NCBI GenBank assembly: GCA_002706335.1
Contig: PAKZ01000027.1
Coordinates: forward strand, 110,177-174,176
Length of the DNA: 64,000 nt
DNA from: Ahrensia sp.
Lineage (GTDB): Bacteria > Pseudomonadota > Alphaproteobacteria > Rhizobiales > Rhizobiaceae
Direction of reading: 5' to 3'
Within the stretch, counting starts at the first letter, position 1. Each line of letters opens with the position of its first letter. This document shows positions 1 to 8,962 of the stretch, piece after piece. The notes under the pieces were generated by a model, which was not told the DNA's origin, made no database searches, and saw only the letters and a list, made by a program, of their open reading frames with translations. Position numbers and translations under genes: made by a program.

Positions 1-462
1 CTCGAAGCCCGCCGTCAGGCATGTCTCCGCGCCTCCATCGACAGGGCAGGTGAAGATGTCGAAACCGGCGCTGCGCTTGCCCACATAGGCAAGGGTCGAG
101 CTGTCCGGCGACCAGCCGTGCCAATAGGAAGGAACATGCCCGGTGATCCGCTTCGGTGTCCCGCCTTCGACAGGCAAGGTGTAGATGCAGCTGGCCCCCT
201 CCTCCGTCGAATCCGAAATGACGAGCGTCTTGCCGTCTGCAGAAATACCGTGGTCGTTGTTCAGCCTTTTCGCAAAACCGGTATTGATTTCGACAAGCCT
301 CGGCGCACCATCCAGCGCGACGCGATAGAGGCGCCCGTCGCCATTGACGATCAGCGCCCGGCCATCGGGCGTCCAGTTCGGCGCTTCGATGAGCTGGTCG
401 GTTTCAAGCAGCGTGGAAACATCGCCGCTTGCCAGATCGAATATGCAGAGTTCGCTCTTCAC
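1..462 (-). CDS. TolB-like beta-propeller protein (3' part lies outside the window)
   Basis: The first 154 codons are visible and the frame runs off the left edge. The translation contains repeated PD40/WD40-like strands, with phrases such as HGWSPDSSTLAYVGK and NWTPDGRALIVNGDGR, as in the C-terminal propeller of TolB and related 'biopolymer transporter Tol' proteins. No signal peptide is seen, so a cytoplasmic location is likely. The GTG start overlaps the TGA stop of the upstream beta-xylosidase gene (GTGA), which indicates translational coupling and makes this the last visible gene of the pentoside operon. Homologues next to glycosidases are common in rhizobia, but their role is not established; I infer only an accessory function in sugar catabolism. 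Confidence 0.75.
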   Translation of the reverse strand, partial: MKSELCIFDLASGDVSTLLETDQLIEAPNWTPDGRALIVNGDGRLYRVALDGAPRLVEINTGFAKRLNNDHGISADGKTLVISDSTEEGASCIYTLPVEGGTPKRITGHVPSYWHGWSPDSSTLAYVGKRSAGFDIFTCPVDGGAETCLTAGFE

Positions 463-2072
463 GCCCCCTCGGGACGGTAAGCAAAATGCGAGAACCGCGC
501 TTCTTTGCCCTGGCCGGTCATGTCCATCGCGAACATGCCGACAAAAGCACCCGTGAACGAGCCATGGCCGCCGCGCCCGCCTTCGTCGGAAATGATCGCC
601 GCATCGAGCTTCGGCCCGATCTCCTGCCATTCACCACCCGGTTGCCGCCAGAAGAATTGCTGCAGCGCATGGTCCACCTTGACCCTCATCTGGATCGGAC
701 CATCCGGGCACGGAACCGGTTTCGGCAGCGCAAACGACAATTTGCCGTCCGGGAAATCGCCAAGGCATGACACGATCGTCAGAGACCGCCCCTGCCCCGG
801 CTCGTCCGTGACCAGCAGCATGTGGAACTTGAAGCGGTTGTAATAGGTCGCGAGCCCCGCGGTCTGCTGATAGGTCTCCGGATCGAATTCGACCTCGGTC
901 TCCGCCGCATAGACGAAATGCTCCTGCCGGCGCGCGACAAGAGACTGCTCGAACCAGCTCCCCATGCTTTCGCGACCATAGAGGCTGAGAGACCCGTTAT
1001 TGACCGTGAACAGCCGGTCGGTTTCCGGCGACCGCAGCCACTGGAACTCCTCGGGCAGACTGCCGCCGCTGAAATCCGTGAAGAATTCCACAGGCGGTGT
1101 CGGCTCGACATCGGCGAGGCCGGGAAGCTCGGTTCGAACCAGCATCCCGCCCTCTTCCAGGTAGAGCCAGTCATCCTCGCCCCAGACCACCCGCTCGATT
1201 CCGGTCTCGCGGCCAAGCGGGCAAAACCGCCCGGTGCCGTCCGGCCCGGGGATCGGCCGCCCCATCAGGAAAGTATGGTAGAACTGCCCGTCATGCGTCT
1301 CGACATACTGGCCGTGCCCCGTTTTCTGGATGGGATGCTCCGGGTTCGAGGCGGCGCACATAAGGTATTTGTTCGGGTGATCCTCATAGGGACCCCAGAT
1401 ATCGCGAGAGCGGGCCATGGTCACCGCATGATCGTAGACAGTGCCGCCCTCGGCCGTCGTCAGATAATACCAGCCGTTGCGCTTGAAGATATGCGGCGCC
1501 TCGGTCAGCCCCCGCTCGGTGCCCGCATAGATGTTCTTCACCAGCCCGAAGAGCCCTTTTTCGGGCGACCACTCCTGCAGCAGGATGCCGTCGAACGACG
1601 CATGCCTCGGATTCCCGCCGGTCCCTTCGCCGCGGTAGTTCCACTGCATGTTCATGAAATATTTTCGCCCGTCATCGTCATGGAACAGCGACGGATCGAA
1701 GCCTGACGAGTTCACATAGACAGGATCGGACCAATCGCCGTCGATCGTCTCGCAGGTCGTGATGTAGTTCGGCGCATCCTTGAAGTTGCCGTCGTAGCGC
1801 TTGACGTCGGTATAGACGAGCCAGAACCGTCCTTCCGCATGGCTGAGGCACGGAGCCCAGATGCCGCAACTGTCCGGATTGCCGCGCATGTCGAGCAGCG
1901 TCTTGCGGGCGAGCGGCCGCGCAACCAGCGTCCAGTTCACAAGGTCGCGGGAATGATGGATCTGTACGCCCGGATACCACTCGAAGGTCGAGGTCGCGAT
2001 GAAATAGTCCTCCCCGACCCGGCAGATCGAGGGATCGGGGTTGAAGCCCGGAAGGATCGGATTACGGATCAT
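459..2072 (-). CDS. xynB: GH43 beta-xylosidase
   Basis: Glycoside hydrolase family 43, releasing xylose (or arabinose) from the non-reducing end of oligosaccharides. The 537 residues match the usual length of two-domain GH43 beta-xylosidases: a five-bladed propeller at about 1-310 and a concanavalin-like C-terminal domain at about 320-530. The three catalytic acids are visible: base Asp13 (PGFNPDPS), pKa-modulating Asp126 (SGFDPSLF) and general acid Glu191 (GLTEAPHIF). There is no signal peptide, so it acts on imported oligosaccharides in the cytoplasm. The ATG overlaps the stop of the aldo/keto reductase gene by 4 bp. GH43 members vary between xylosidase and arabinofuranosidase activity, so the exact substrate is inferred. 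Confidence 0.9.
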   Translation of the reverse strand: MIRNPILPGFNPDPSICRVGEDYFIATSTFEWYPGVQIHHSRDLVNWTLVARPLARKTLLDMRGNPDSCGIWAPCLSHAEGRFWLVYTDVKRYDGNFKDAPNYITTCETIDGDWSDPVYVNSSGFDPSLFHDDDGRKYFMNMQWNYRGEGTGGNPRHASFDGILLQEWSPEKGLFGLVKNIYAGTERGLTEAPHIFKRNGWYYLTTAEGGTVYDHAVTMARSRDIWGPYEDHPNKYLMCAASNPEHPIQKTGHGQYVETHDGQFYHTFLMGRPIPGPDGTGRFCPLGRETGIERVVWGEDDWLYLEEGGMLVRTELPGLADVEPTPPVEFFTDFSGGSLPEEFQWLRSPETDRLFTVNNGSLSLYGRESMGSWFEQSLVARRQEHFVYAAETEVEFDPETYQQTAGLATYYNRFKFHMLLVTDEPGQGRSLTIVSCLGDFPDGKLSFALPKPVPCPDGPIQMRVKVDHALQQFFWRQPGGEWQEIGPKLDAAIISDEGGRGGHGSFTGAFVGMFAMDMTGQGKEARFSHFAYRPEGA

Positions 2073-3118
2073 CTTTGCGCTGCACCTTTTTTCTGCTCAG
2101 CGGATTGCGCCCAGAGATTGATGTTTTCCTCGTCGGCATATTTGTCGATTTCAGCGAGTTCCTCCGCCGTGAATTCCAGATTGCCGACAGCGCCCACGCA
2201 ATCGATCACCTGGCTTGGCCGCGACGCCCCGATCAGCGCAGTGGTGATGCCCCCGTCGCGCAGCACCCAGGCAAGAGCCATCTGCGCCAGCGTCTGACCG
2301 CGTCGCGACGCGATCTCGTTCAATTTGGCGATGTGCTCGATGGCCTGATCGTTGAGGAATTCCTGCTTCAGCGACTTGCCCTGCGCGGCGCGACTGTCCC
2401 CCGGTATGCCCTTCAGATATTTGTTGGTCAGCATGCCCTGGGCAAGCGGTGTGAACGCGATGGACCCGATACCCAGTTCCTTCAGCGTGTCCTTCAGCCC
2501 GTCGCGCTCCACCCAGCGATTGAGCATGTTGTAGGAAGGCTGATGAATCAGGCACGGCGTTCCGAGATCCCGGAGGATCTTCACCGCCTCGCGCGTCCGC
2601 TCCGAATTGTAGGATGAAATGCCGGCATAGAGCGCCTTGCCCGATCGGACGATCTGGTCGAGCGCGCCCATTGTCTCTTCCAGCGGCGTGTCGGGATCGA
2701 AGCGATGGGAGTAGAAAATGTCGACATAGTCGAGCCCCATCCGCTTCAGCGACTGGTCGCAGGACGAAATCAGGTACTTCCGGCTGCCCCACTCGCCATA
2801 GGGGCCCGGCCACATCATGTAACCGGCTTTCGACGAGATGATCAGCTCATCCCTGTATCCCTTGAGATCGGTGCGGAGAATTTCGCCGAACGCCTCTTCC
2901 GCGCTGCCGGGCGGCGGGCCGTAATTGTTGGCGAGATCGAAATGGGTAATGCCGTTGTCGAAGGCGGCCTGGACGATCGCCCGCTTGGTCTCGTGCGGCG
3001 TATCATGGCCGAAATTATGCCACAGGCCGAGCGAGATCGCCGGCAGGTCCAGGCCGGAGCGTCCGCAGCGGCGGTAGACCATAGTCTCGTAGCGATCTTC
3101 GGCGGGCGCATAGGCCAT
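2069..3118 (-). CDS. mgrA: aldo/keto reductase, L-glyceraldehyde 3-phosphate reductase family
   Basis: NADPH-dependent aldo/keto reductase of 349 residues, very close to E. coli YghZ/Gpr across its length (SLGLWHNFGHDTPHE, FDLANNYGPPPGSAEE, WPGPYG). The catalytic tetrad is visible as Asp61, Tyr66, Lys97 and His138. Gpr detoxifies L-glyceraldehyde 3-phosphate and also reduces methylglyoxal; in this pentose operon a sugar-aldehyde substrate is equally possible. I chose the ATG at 3118 because an AAGGAA ribosome site lies about 9 nt upstream; a TTG three codons earlier is less likely. The gene overlaps the GH43 gene by 4 bp. Confidence 0.88.
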   Translation of the reverse strand: MAYAPAEDRYETMVYRRCGRSGLDLPAISLGLWHNFGHDTPHETKRAIVQAAFDNGITHFDLANNYGPPPGSAEEAFGEILRTDLKGYRDELIISSKAGYMMWPGPYGEWGSRKYLISSCDQSLKRMGLDYVDIFYSHRFDPDTPLEETMGALDQIVRSGKALYAGISSYNSERTREAVKILRDLGTPCLIHQPSYNMLNRWVERDGLKDTLKELGIGSIAFTPLAQGMLTNKYLKGIPGDSRAAQGKSLKQEFLNDQAIEHIAKLNEIASRRGQTLAQMALAWVLRDGGITTALIGASRPSQVIDCVGAVGNLEFTAEELAEIDKYADEENINLWAQSAEQKKGAAQR

Positions 3119-3174
3119 GAACTTCAATTCCTTTCTTCATGCGTTAAGCGGCGACCGTTAGCCTGACCGTCCGG

Positions 3175-4308
3175 TCAGCCCATCAGCCTCAACGCGTCGT
3201 CGGGCGATAGAGCCGCCGGCCGTTCGCAGCTCGTCGTCAACTCGACGAAATTGCCGGTCTCTCCCGATTTCAGGATCGATGTCATTACGTCGACGGCGTG
3301 AATGGCGAGATCGAGGGAACAGCGATGCGGCCTGCCCTCGACGATCGCCTGCGCCATGTCGGCGAGACCTGCGGTCCGATAGTTCGCCCGCGCCCCGGCC
3401 GGATGCTCCTGATTGGCCTTTCCGAAGGGGTGGTCCCACTCCGGCAACGGCGCGATCTTGCCGTCGCGCCCGGCATGCCCGACCTCTCCGCCGAAGAAAT
3501 TCGGATCAGGCACGAACAGCGATCCCTCGGTGCCATAGAGTTCCATGCTGGAATGGCGATGCGCCCAGATATCCCAGCTCGCCGATAGCGTGATCGTAGC
3601 GCCATTTTCGAAATCCAGAAGCGCATGGATATTGGTCGGCGTCTTCACCGGAATTTCCTCGCCCTGACGCGGCCCCTCGGTCTGGATCGTACGGGTCGGT
3701 GTCGCCGACGAGGTCAAGGCCGCCACTCTCTTCACCGGCCCGATCAACTGGATCAGGTTGGTCACGTAATAAGGGCCGACATCGAGCACGGGGCCGGCGC
3801 CGGGCAGGAAGAAAAAGTCCGGATTCGGATGCCAATGCTCCATGCCGTGCGACATGACATGGCAGGTGCCGGCGACGATATCGCCGACAAGCCCCTCGTC
3901 GATCCCGGCGCGCGCAAGCTGATGCGACCCGCCTAGGAACGTATCCGGCGCAGAACCGACGCGCAGGCCGCGAGCATCCGCGAGCGCTCTCAGTTTCTCG
4001 CCTTCGTCGAGGCTCAAGACCAATGGTTTTTCCGAATAGGCATGCTTGCCCGCTTCCAGGATCGCGCTGGTGACCGCGTAATGGGCGTCCGGGATCGTCA
4101 GATTGACGATCACGTCGATATCCGGATCCGCCAAGAGCCCGTCCACATCCAGCGCCCTGACGCCGAATTCCTCCGCGCGCGCCTTTGCCGCATCAATATT
4201 AATATCCGCCACGGCACGCATTTCGAGCGCCTTGAAAAGCGGCGCAAGCCGAAGATAGGCGGCCGAGATATTCCCGCATCCGATGATGCCGACGCCAAGC
4301 TTGTTCAT
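3175..4308 (-). CDS. Gfo/Idh/MocA family oxidoreductase
   Basis: NAD(P)-dependent sugar dehydrogenase of 377 residues. The N-terminal Rossmann fold shows GIIGCGNIS at about 7-15, and the EKP motif (SEKPLVLSLDEGE), which carries the conserved Lys, is present. The C-terminal GFO/IDH/MocA beta-sheet domain follows. The family oxidises or reduces hydroxyls of sugars and inositols. Placement between a TIM-barrel isomerase and an aldo/keto reductase suggests that it processes the pentose released by the beta-xylosidase or a derivative of it. An AAAGAG ribosome site precedes the ATG. Substrate unknown. Confidence 0.85.
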   Translation of the reverse strand: MNKLGVGIIGCGNISAAYLRLAPLFKALEMRAVADINIDAAKARAEEFGVRALDVDGLLADPDIDVIVNLTIPDAHYAVTSAILEAGKHAYSEKPLVLSLDEGEKLRALADARGLRVGSAPDTFLGGSHQLARAGIDEGLVGDIVAGTCHVMSHGMEHWHPNPDFFFLPGAGPVLDVGPYYVTNLIQLIGPVKRVAALTSSATPTRTIQTEGPRQGEEIPVKTPTNIHALLDFENGATITLSASWDIWAHRHSSMELYGTEGSLFVPDPNFFGGEVGHAGRDGKIAPLPEWDHPFGKANQEHPAGARANYRTAGLADMAQAIVEGRPHRCSLDLAIHAVDVMTSILKSGETGNFVELTTSCERPAALSPDDALRLMG

Positions 4309-4320
4309 CTCTTTAAATCC

Positions 4321-5076
4321 TTACAGACCGCGCGCCGTCTCGATCGAGCGGCTGGCAAAACGGGAATGATCTTTCGGATTGTCGTGCTCCATCACGAACC
4401 AGCGCGCATTCGTCTTGCGCAACGCCGCCATGATGGCCGTCCAATCCATGACGCCATGGCCGACATCGGCCCAGCCATCCTCGTCCGCGCATTCGCCTTC
4501 AGGCGCGATGTCCTTGATGTGAGCGGCTGCGATACGGTCGGCAAATTTGTCGATCCATACCAGCGGATCCTGCCCGCCCCTCACCACCCAGGCGACATCG
4601 AGCTCCAGCGCCAGCTTCGGGTCCCCGGCCATGATCAGGTCGAGCGGCATCTCGCCGGTTTCGGTCTCGACGAACTCGAAGGCGTGATTGTGCCAGCCGA
4701 AGGTCAGCCCGGCCTTCCAATAGGGTTCGGCGACCCGCGCCAGCGTTTCGCCCAGCGCCCGCCATCCGGCTGCATCCTTCGAGCGCTCCTCGGCCGGGAT
4801 TGCCGGCACGAAGATAGCCTCCACACCGATTGTCTCCGCGATCTGCAAAACCCTGTCAGGCTGGTCGCGCACCATGTCGAGCCCGAAATGCCCGGTCGGC
4901 ATGGCGAGACCATTATCGGCCAGATCGGCCTTCAGCTCATCGAGCGCGCCCAGATCGGCAAACAGCCCGCCATAGCCCTCGACCTGGGTGTAGCCGAGCT
5001 CGCCGAGCATCTTCAACGTGTCGGCAAGCGGCGGGAAATTGCGCGAACTGTAGAGCTGATAGGAAAACTCGGTCAT
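4321..5076 (-). CDS. sugar phosphate isomerase/epimerase (xylose isomerase-like TIM barrel)
   Basis: A 251-residue AP endonuclease 2/xylose isomerase-like TIM barrel (IolE/IolI/tagatose epimerase superfamily). Metal-ligand candidates of the family are visible: HFGLDM, FGWHNHAFEF, LELDVAWV, AAHIKDI and MEHDNP near the C-terminus. Such proteins isomerise or epimerise sugars, inosose or sugar phosphates in the cytoplasm. It lies 12 bp upstream of the Gfo/Idh gene, a pairing common in inositol and rare-sugar operons. The specific reaction cannot be read from sequence. Confidence 0.82.
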   Translation of the reverse strand: MTEFSYQLYSSRNFPPLADTLKMLGELGYTQVEGYGGLFADLGALDELKADLADNGLAMPTGHFGLDMVRDQPDRVLQIAETIGVEAIFVPAIPAEERSKDAAGWRALGETLARVAEPYWKAGLTFGWHNHAFEFVETETGEMPLDLIMAGDPKLALELDVAWVVRGGQDPLVWIDKFADRIAAAHIKDIAPEGECADEDGWADVGHGVMDWTAIMAALRKTNARWFVMEHDNPKDHSRFASRSIETARGL

Positions 5077-5097
5077 TGGAATACCCTCGAAAGCGGC

Positions 5098-5787
5098 TCA
5101 GTCGAGCCAATTGTCATAGTCGGAAACAAGCAGATGAAGCGGCGGCGCATCCTCGTCGACGGTTGAAAACCGGCCGATGGGATCGCGGAAGATATTGTCC
5201 GTCAGGTCGTCATTGACGTTGGAGACTTCGCCGATCAGAACCTTGCCGCCCTCACCCCAGAATGCATGCCAGGTGTCAGGCTCCAGCGTCACGCTTTCGC
5301 CGGGCGCGAGCTTCAGGAGACTGCCCGCCGGCAGTGTCCGCGCGGTGCCGTCGGTGAAGGTGTTCACGTCGGCGTTCTCGTCGATGGAGCCGTCCGGCTT
5401 CGCCTTGAACAATTCCAGCACCAGCGTGCCGCCGCCCTTGTTGATGATGTCTTCGGTCTTGAGATTGTGCCGGTGCATCGGCGAGATCTGGTTCTCGCCG
5501 GAGATCATGATCTTCTCGGCATAAAGCATGCCCCGGCCCCTGCCGACATTGGCGTTGTTGCCATTGCGCACGGTGAACAGGAACAGGCCGAGATCGTCGA
5601 ATTTCCCCTGGCCGTAATCCGTGATGTCCCAGCCGAGCCTGTGGTCGCGGATGCGCGCGCTGTCTCCGGCGGTGCGGCGTTTCATTTCTTCGGGAGACCA
5701 GTATGCGAAAGGCGGCATCACATAGCCGAAAGAGCGGATGAAAGCGTCGCTTTCCCTGATGATTTCGTTGATGGCTGAGCGTTTCAT
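5098..5787 (-). CDS. D-lyxose/D-mannose isomerase family protein (cupin)
   Basis: A 229-residue cupin isomerase related to D-lyxose ketol-isomerase (EC 5.3.1.15), which interconverts D-lyxose and D-xylulose and often D-mannose and D-fructose. The N-terminal segment with FGYVMPPFAYWSPEEM is typical of the family. The metal ligands of the cupin barrel appear in SPMHRHNLKTEDI (two His and a Glu) and in EPDTWHAFWGE (last His). It is the first enzyme gene after the ABC transporter genes. The combination with a beta-xylosidase suggests that a pentose enters as xylulose through a route other than XylA; no xylA or xylB is in the window. Confidence 0.85.
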   Translation of the reverse strand: MKRSAINEIIRESDAFIRSFGYVMPPFAYWSPEEMKRRTAGDSARIRDHRLGWDITDYGQGKFDDLGLFLFTVRNGNNANVGRGRGMLYAEKIMISGENQISPMHRHNLKTEDIINKGGGTLVLELFKAKPDGSIDENADVNTFTDGTARTLPAGSLLKLAPGESVTLEPDTWHAFWGEGGKVLIGEVSNVNDDLTDNIFRDPIGRFSTVDEDAPPLHLLVSDYDNWLD

Positions 5788-5951
5788 GGGGCACCCTTAT
5801 TTGCGGAACGGATCACGGGGAGCGAAAGACGGTACATCAGCGCCCGCCTTTCGCCCGATCGTGACGTTCCTACCCCGCCCAGGCGGCAACAAGAAACCGA
5901 CTGTTCGCAAATCGCCATTGGCCACCGCGTATTCATCTTCCGCAGGCCGCC

Positions 5952-7046
5952 TCACATCCGATCTTCGGTTTTCCTGTCGAAGACCGAAGCCATCGGCAGA
6001 TTGAACCCCAGCCGAACGGCGTCGCCCGGGCGGAAACGCCGCGAGGAGTCGATGCGGACCGAGAGCGTCTGGCCGGCGAATGTCACCCACAAAAGGCTGT
6101 CCGCGCCCATCGGCTCCTCCAGATCGACAACCGCCGGGAAAGTGGCCGTGTCCGACGTCTCGTTTTCCCCGCGGATTTCCACGTGCTCCGGTCGCACACC
6201 CAGAATGGCGTCGAATTCGGGACGCAGTTCCGTATCGGCGACATAGCCGTCCAGCGGGATGACGTGATCGCCGAAACGAAAAACAAAACCGCCGCCTTCG
6301 GCCGTGACGGAACCGTCGAGAAAACTCATCGGCGGTGAGCCGATGAAGCCCGCCACGTAGAGATTGCGCGGCCGGTTATAGATCGTATGCGGATCGGCTA
6401 GTTGCTGGATGACGCCGCCTTTCATGACAGCAATACGGTCGGCCAGCGTCAGCGCCTCGATCTGGTCGTGCGTGACATAGATCATGGTGTTGTGGGCGAG
6501 CTTCTGGTGCAGGCGCTTGAGCTCCACGCGCAGTTCCGAGCGCAGCTTCGCGTCGAGATTGGAAAGCGGCTCGTCGAAAAGGAACACGCCGGCTTCCCGC
6601 ACCAGCGCGCGGCCAATGGCCACGCGCTGGCGCTGCCCCCCCGAAAGATGTGCGGGCTTGCGCTGAAGATAGGGTTCGATCTGCAGCATCTTGGCCGCGC
6701 GATCGACACGTTCGCGGATTTCGGCGCGCGGAACGCCCTGGTTTTTCAGCCCGAAGCTCAGATTGCCCTCGACCGTCATCTGCGGGTAGAGCGCGTATGA
6801 CTGGAACACCATGCCGATGCCGCGATCCTTCGGCTGCTCCCAGGTGACGTTCTTCCCGTTGATGAAGATCTGCCCGTCCGACACGTCAAGCAGGCCGGCG
6901 ATGCAGTTCAGCAACGTCGACTTGCCGCAGCCCGACGGCCCAAGCAGGACCAGGAATTCACCCTCCGTGATGTCGAGATTGAGCTTTTCGAGCACCTTCA
7001 CGGAGCCGAAATTGAGCGAAACGTCGCGAACCGAGACGCTATGCAT
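5952..7046 (-). CDS. sugar ABC transporter ATP-binding protein (UgpC/MalK type)
   Basis: A 364-residue ATPase with Walker A GPSGCGKST (residues 36-44), the LSGGQRQR signature, LFDEPLSNLDAKLR Walker B/D-loop, switch His in VTHDQIEAL, and a C-terminal TOBE regulatory domain, as in MalK and UgpC. It powers import through the two permeases encoded upstream. The open frame extends about 100 codons further upstream, but that stretch is a shadow of the permease gene; the start at 7046 (MHSVSVRDVS) lies 5 bp after the permease stop. The 164 bp between this gene and the lyxose-isomerase-like gene contain nothing recognisable. Confidence 0.93.
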   Translation of the reverse strand: MHSVSVRDVSLNFGSVKVLEKLNLDITEGEFLVLLGPSGCGKSTLLNCIAGLLDVSDGQIFINGKNVTWEQPKDRGIGMVFQSYALYPQMTVEGNLSFGLKNQGVPRAEIRERVDRAAKMLQIEPYLQRKPAHLSGGQRQRVAIGRALVREAGVFLFDEPLSNLDAKLRSELRVELKRLHQKLAHNTMIYVTHDQIEALTLADRIAVMKGGVIQQLADPHTIYNRPRNLYVAGFIGSPPMSFLDGSVTAEGGGFVFRFGDHVIPLDGYVADTELRPEFDAILGVRPEHVEIRGENETSDTATFPAVVDLEEPMGADSLLWVTFAGQTLSVRIDSSRRFRPGDAVRLGFNLPMASVFDRKTEDRM

Positions 7047-7051
7047 GACAG

Positions 7052-7996
7052 TCAGCCTTTCACGGCGCCGGCCGCGATGCCGCGCACGAAGAGTTTGCCG
7101 GAAACGAAGTAGATGAAGAGCGGGACAAGGCCGGTCAGCAGCGTCGCGGCCATGTTGACGTTGTACTCCTTCACCCCCTGCACCGAGTTGACGATATTGT
7201 TGAGCTGCACGGTCATCGGCCAGTAGTCGGGCTTGGTGTAGACCGTACCGAAGAGGAAGTCGTTCCAGATGCCGGTGACCTGGATAATCATCGCGACAAC
7301 GAAGATCGGCAGGCTCATCGGCAGCATGATCCGGAAATAGATGCCCCAATAGCCGGCGCCGTCGACGCGAGCAGCCTTGAACAACTCCTCGGGCAGCGAC
7401 GTGAAGTAGTTCCGAAACAACAATGTCAGGATAGGCATCCCGAACACGGAGTGGACGATTACCAGACCGGTGAGCGACCCATAGAGCCCAAGCTCCCGCA
7501 GGATGATCACGACCGGATAGAGCATCACCTGATAGGGGATGAACGCGCCGAAGATCAGGATCGTGAAGAAGAAATTGTCGCCCTTGAAGCGCCAGTTGGC
7601 GAGGCCGTAGCCGTTGACGGAGGCGATCGCGATCGAGGCAACGACGGAGGGAATTGTGATCCGGACCGAATTCCAGAATCCCCTGCTAAGCCCGTCGCAG
7701 TTCAGCCCGGTGCAGGCCTCGGCCCACGCCTTGACCCAGGGCTGGAAAGTGATCTCCAGCGGCGGCGAGAAGACATTGCCAACCCGGATCTCGGGCATGC
7801 CCTTCAGCGAGGTGACGACCATCACGTAGAGCGGCAGCAGGTAGTAGAGCGACACGACGATCAGCGTGCCGTAGAGCATGATGTTGCGGCGCGAGAGCGC
7901 GCGGGTTGGGCGCGGGCCGCGCGGGCCATCGTCGATGCGGGCCTCCTCGGGCATGCCGACCGACGCCGCGGCGGTTGCGGTGGCGATATCAGTCAT
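7052..7996 (-). CDS. carbohydrate ABC transporter permease (MalG family)
   Basis: A 314-residue inner-membrane permease with six predicted membrane segments. The EAA loop that docks the ATPase is visible (EELFKAARVDGAGYWGIYFRI). A periplasmic loop contains ACTGLNCDGLSRGF, a Cys pair resembling the loop seen in glucose/mannose-type GtsC permeases, which argues for a hexose/pentose or oligosaccharide importer rather than glycerol phosphate. It overlaps the preceding permease gene by 8 bp and is followed 5 bp later by the ATPase gene. Confidence 0.92.
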   Translation of the reverse strand: MTDIATATAAASVGMPEEARIDDGPRGPRPTRALSRRNIMLYGTLIVVSLYYLLPLYVMVVTSLKGMPEIRVGNVFSPPLEITFQPWVKAWAEACTGLNCDGLSRGFWNSVRITIPSVVASIAIASVNGYGLANWRFKGDNFFFTILIFGAFIPYQVMLYPVVIILRELGLYGSLTGLVIVHSVFGMPILTLLFRNYFTSLPEELFKAARVDGAGYWGIYFRIMLPMSLPIFVVAMIIQVTGIWNDFLFGTVYTKPDYWPMTVQLNNIVNSVQGVKEYNVNMAATLLTGLVPLFIYFVSGKLFVRGIAAGAVKG

Positions 7997-8885
7997 TTTT
8001 CTTGCCCCCGAATTCCATCATGGCCCACGGCACGACGACGACCAGGACGGCAAGCAACATCATCGTCGATGCGGCGAAAGCCTGACCGAGATTCTGCGCG
8101 CGGAACATGTAGTCGTAGACATATTTGGCGGGCATTTCGGTCGCCAGCCCGGGGCCGCCGCTGGTTTGCGCGACGACGAGGTCATAGACCCGGATGATGC
8201 CGCTGGTGATCAGCACCAGCGCGGTGATGAAGACGGGCCGCAGCATCGGGATGATGATAAACAGATAGGTCTTCCATGTCGGAATGCCGTCGATCCGCGC
8301 CGCCTTCCAGATTTCCTCGTCGATGCCGCGAAGCCCGGCGAGCATCAGCACCATGACGAGGCCGGAGCCCTGCCACAGCGCCGCGAGCATGACGCCGAAG
8401 ATCGCGAGGTCCGGATTATACAGCGGGTCGAAGGTGAAGCTTTCCCAACCGAGATTGCGCACGATCTGCTGAATGCCGAATTCGGGATTGAGCAGCCACT
8501 GCCAAACCAGACCCGTCACGATGAAGGACAGCGCGAAGGGATAGAGCATGATGGTTCGGAACGTGTTCTCGAACCGGATCTTCTGGTCCATCAAAGCAGC
8601 CAGAAGGAAGCCGAGCACGAAGCTGAGGACCAGCATCGACAGGCCGTAAATCGCCAGATTCTCGATCGAGACGATCCAGCGATTGGTGCTCCAAAGCCGT
8701 TCATACTGGTCGAAACCGACCCATTCCAGCTTGGGCAGCAGCTTGGATTTCGTAAACGAATAGACGACCGTCCAGCCCGTCCCTCCGATGAAGACCACCA
8801 TGGCGGTCAGGATCATCGGAATCGCTGCGATCTTCGCCGTCTTGTTGCGAAAAAGCTGGTTCGGGCGTCCCGAAGCCATGCGCAT
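7989..8885 (-). CDS. sugar ABC transporter permease (MalF family)
   Basis: A 298-residue inner-membrane permease with about six hydrophobic segments and the EAA motif (EEIWKAARIDGIPTWKTYLFI). It pairs with the MalG-type protein to form the transmembrane channel. It is separated from the binding-protein gene by about 77 bp that hold a perfect 11-bp hairpin, a common device for keeping binding-protein expression above permease expression. Confidence 0.92.
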   Translation of the reverse strand: MRMASGRPNQLFRNKTAKIAAIPMILTAMVVFIGGTGWTVVYSFTKSKLLPKLEWVGFDQYERLWSTNRWIVSIENLAIYGLSMLVLSFVLGFLLAALMDQKIRFENTFRTIMLYPFALSFIVTGLVWQWLLNPEFGIQQIVRNLGWESFTFDPLYNPDLAIFGVMLAALWQGSGLVMVLMLAGLRGIDEEIWKAARIDGIPTWKTYLFIIIPMLRPVFITALVLITSGIIRVYDLVVAQTSGGPGLATEMPAKYVYDYMFRAQNLGQAFAASTMMLLAVLVVVVPWAMMEFGGKKND

Positions 8886-8915
8886 TCCCCGTGCGTTCTT
8901 ATTGGCCGGCTGGTT

Positions 8916-8942
8916 GCCGGCCCGCCATCACGGCGGGCCGGC
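8916..8942 (-). promoter_or_regulatory. GC-rich hairpin between binding-protein and permease genes
   Basis: Perfect inverted repeat GCCGGCCCGCC / GGCGGGCCGGC, an 11-bp stem with a 5-nt loop and no T-run. It lies 20 bp downstream of the binding-protein stop and about 30 bp upstream of the permease start. A role in stabilising the upstream message or in partial termination is inferred from position. Confidence 0.7.
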
Positions 8943-8962
8943 ACGATACGTGTCGAAACGGA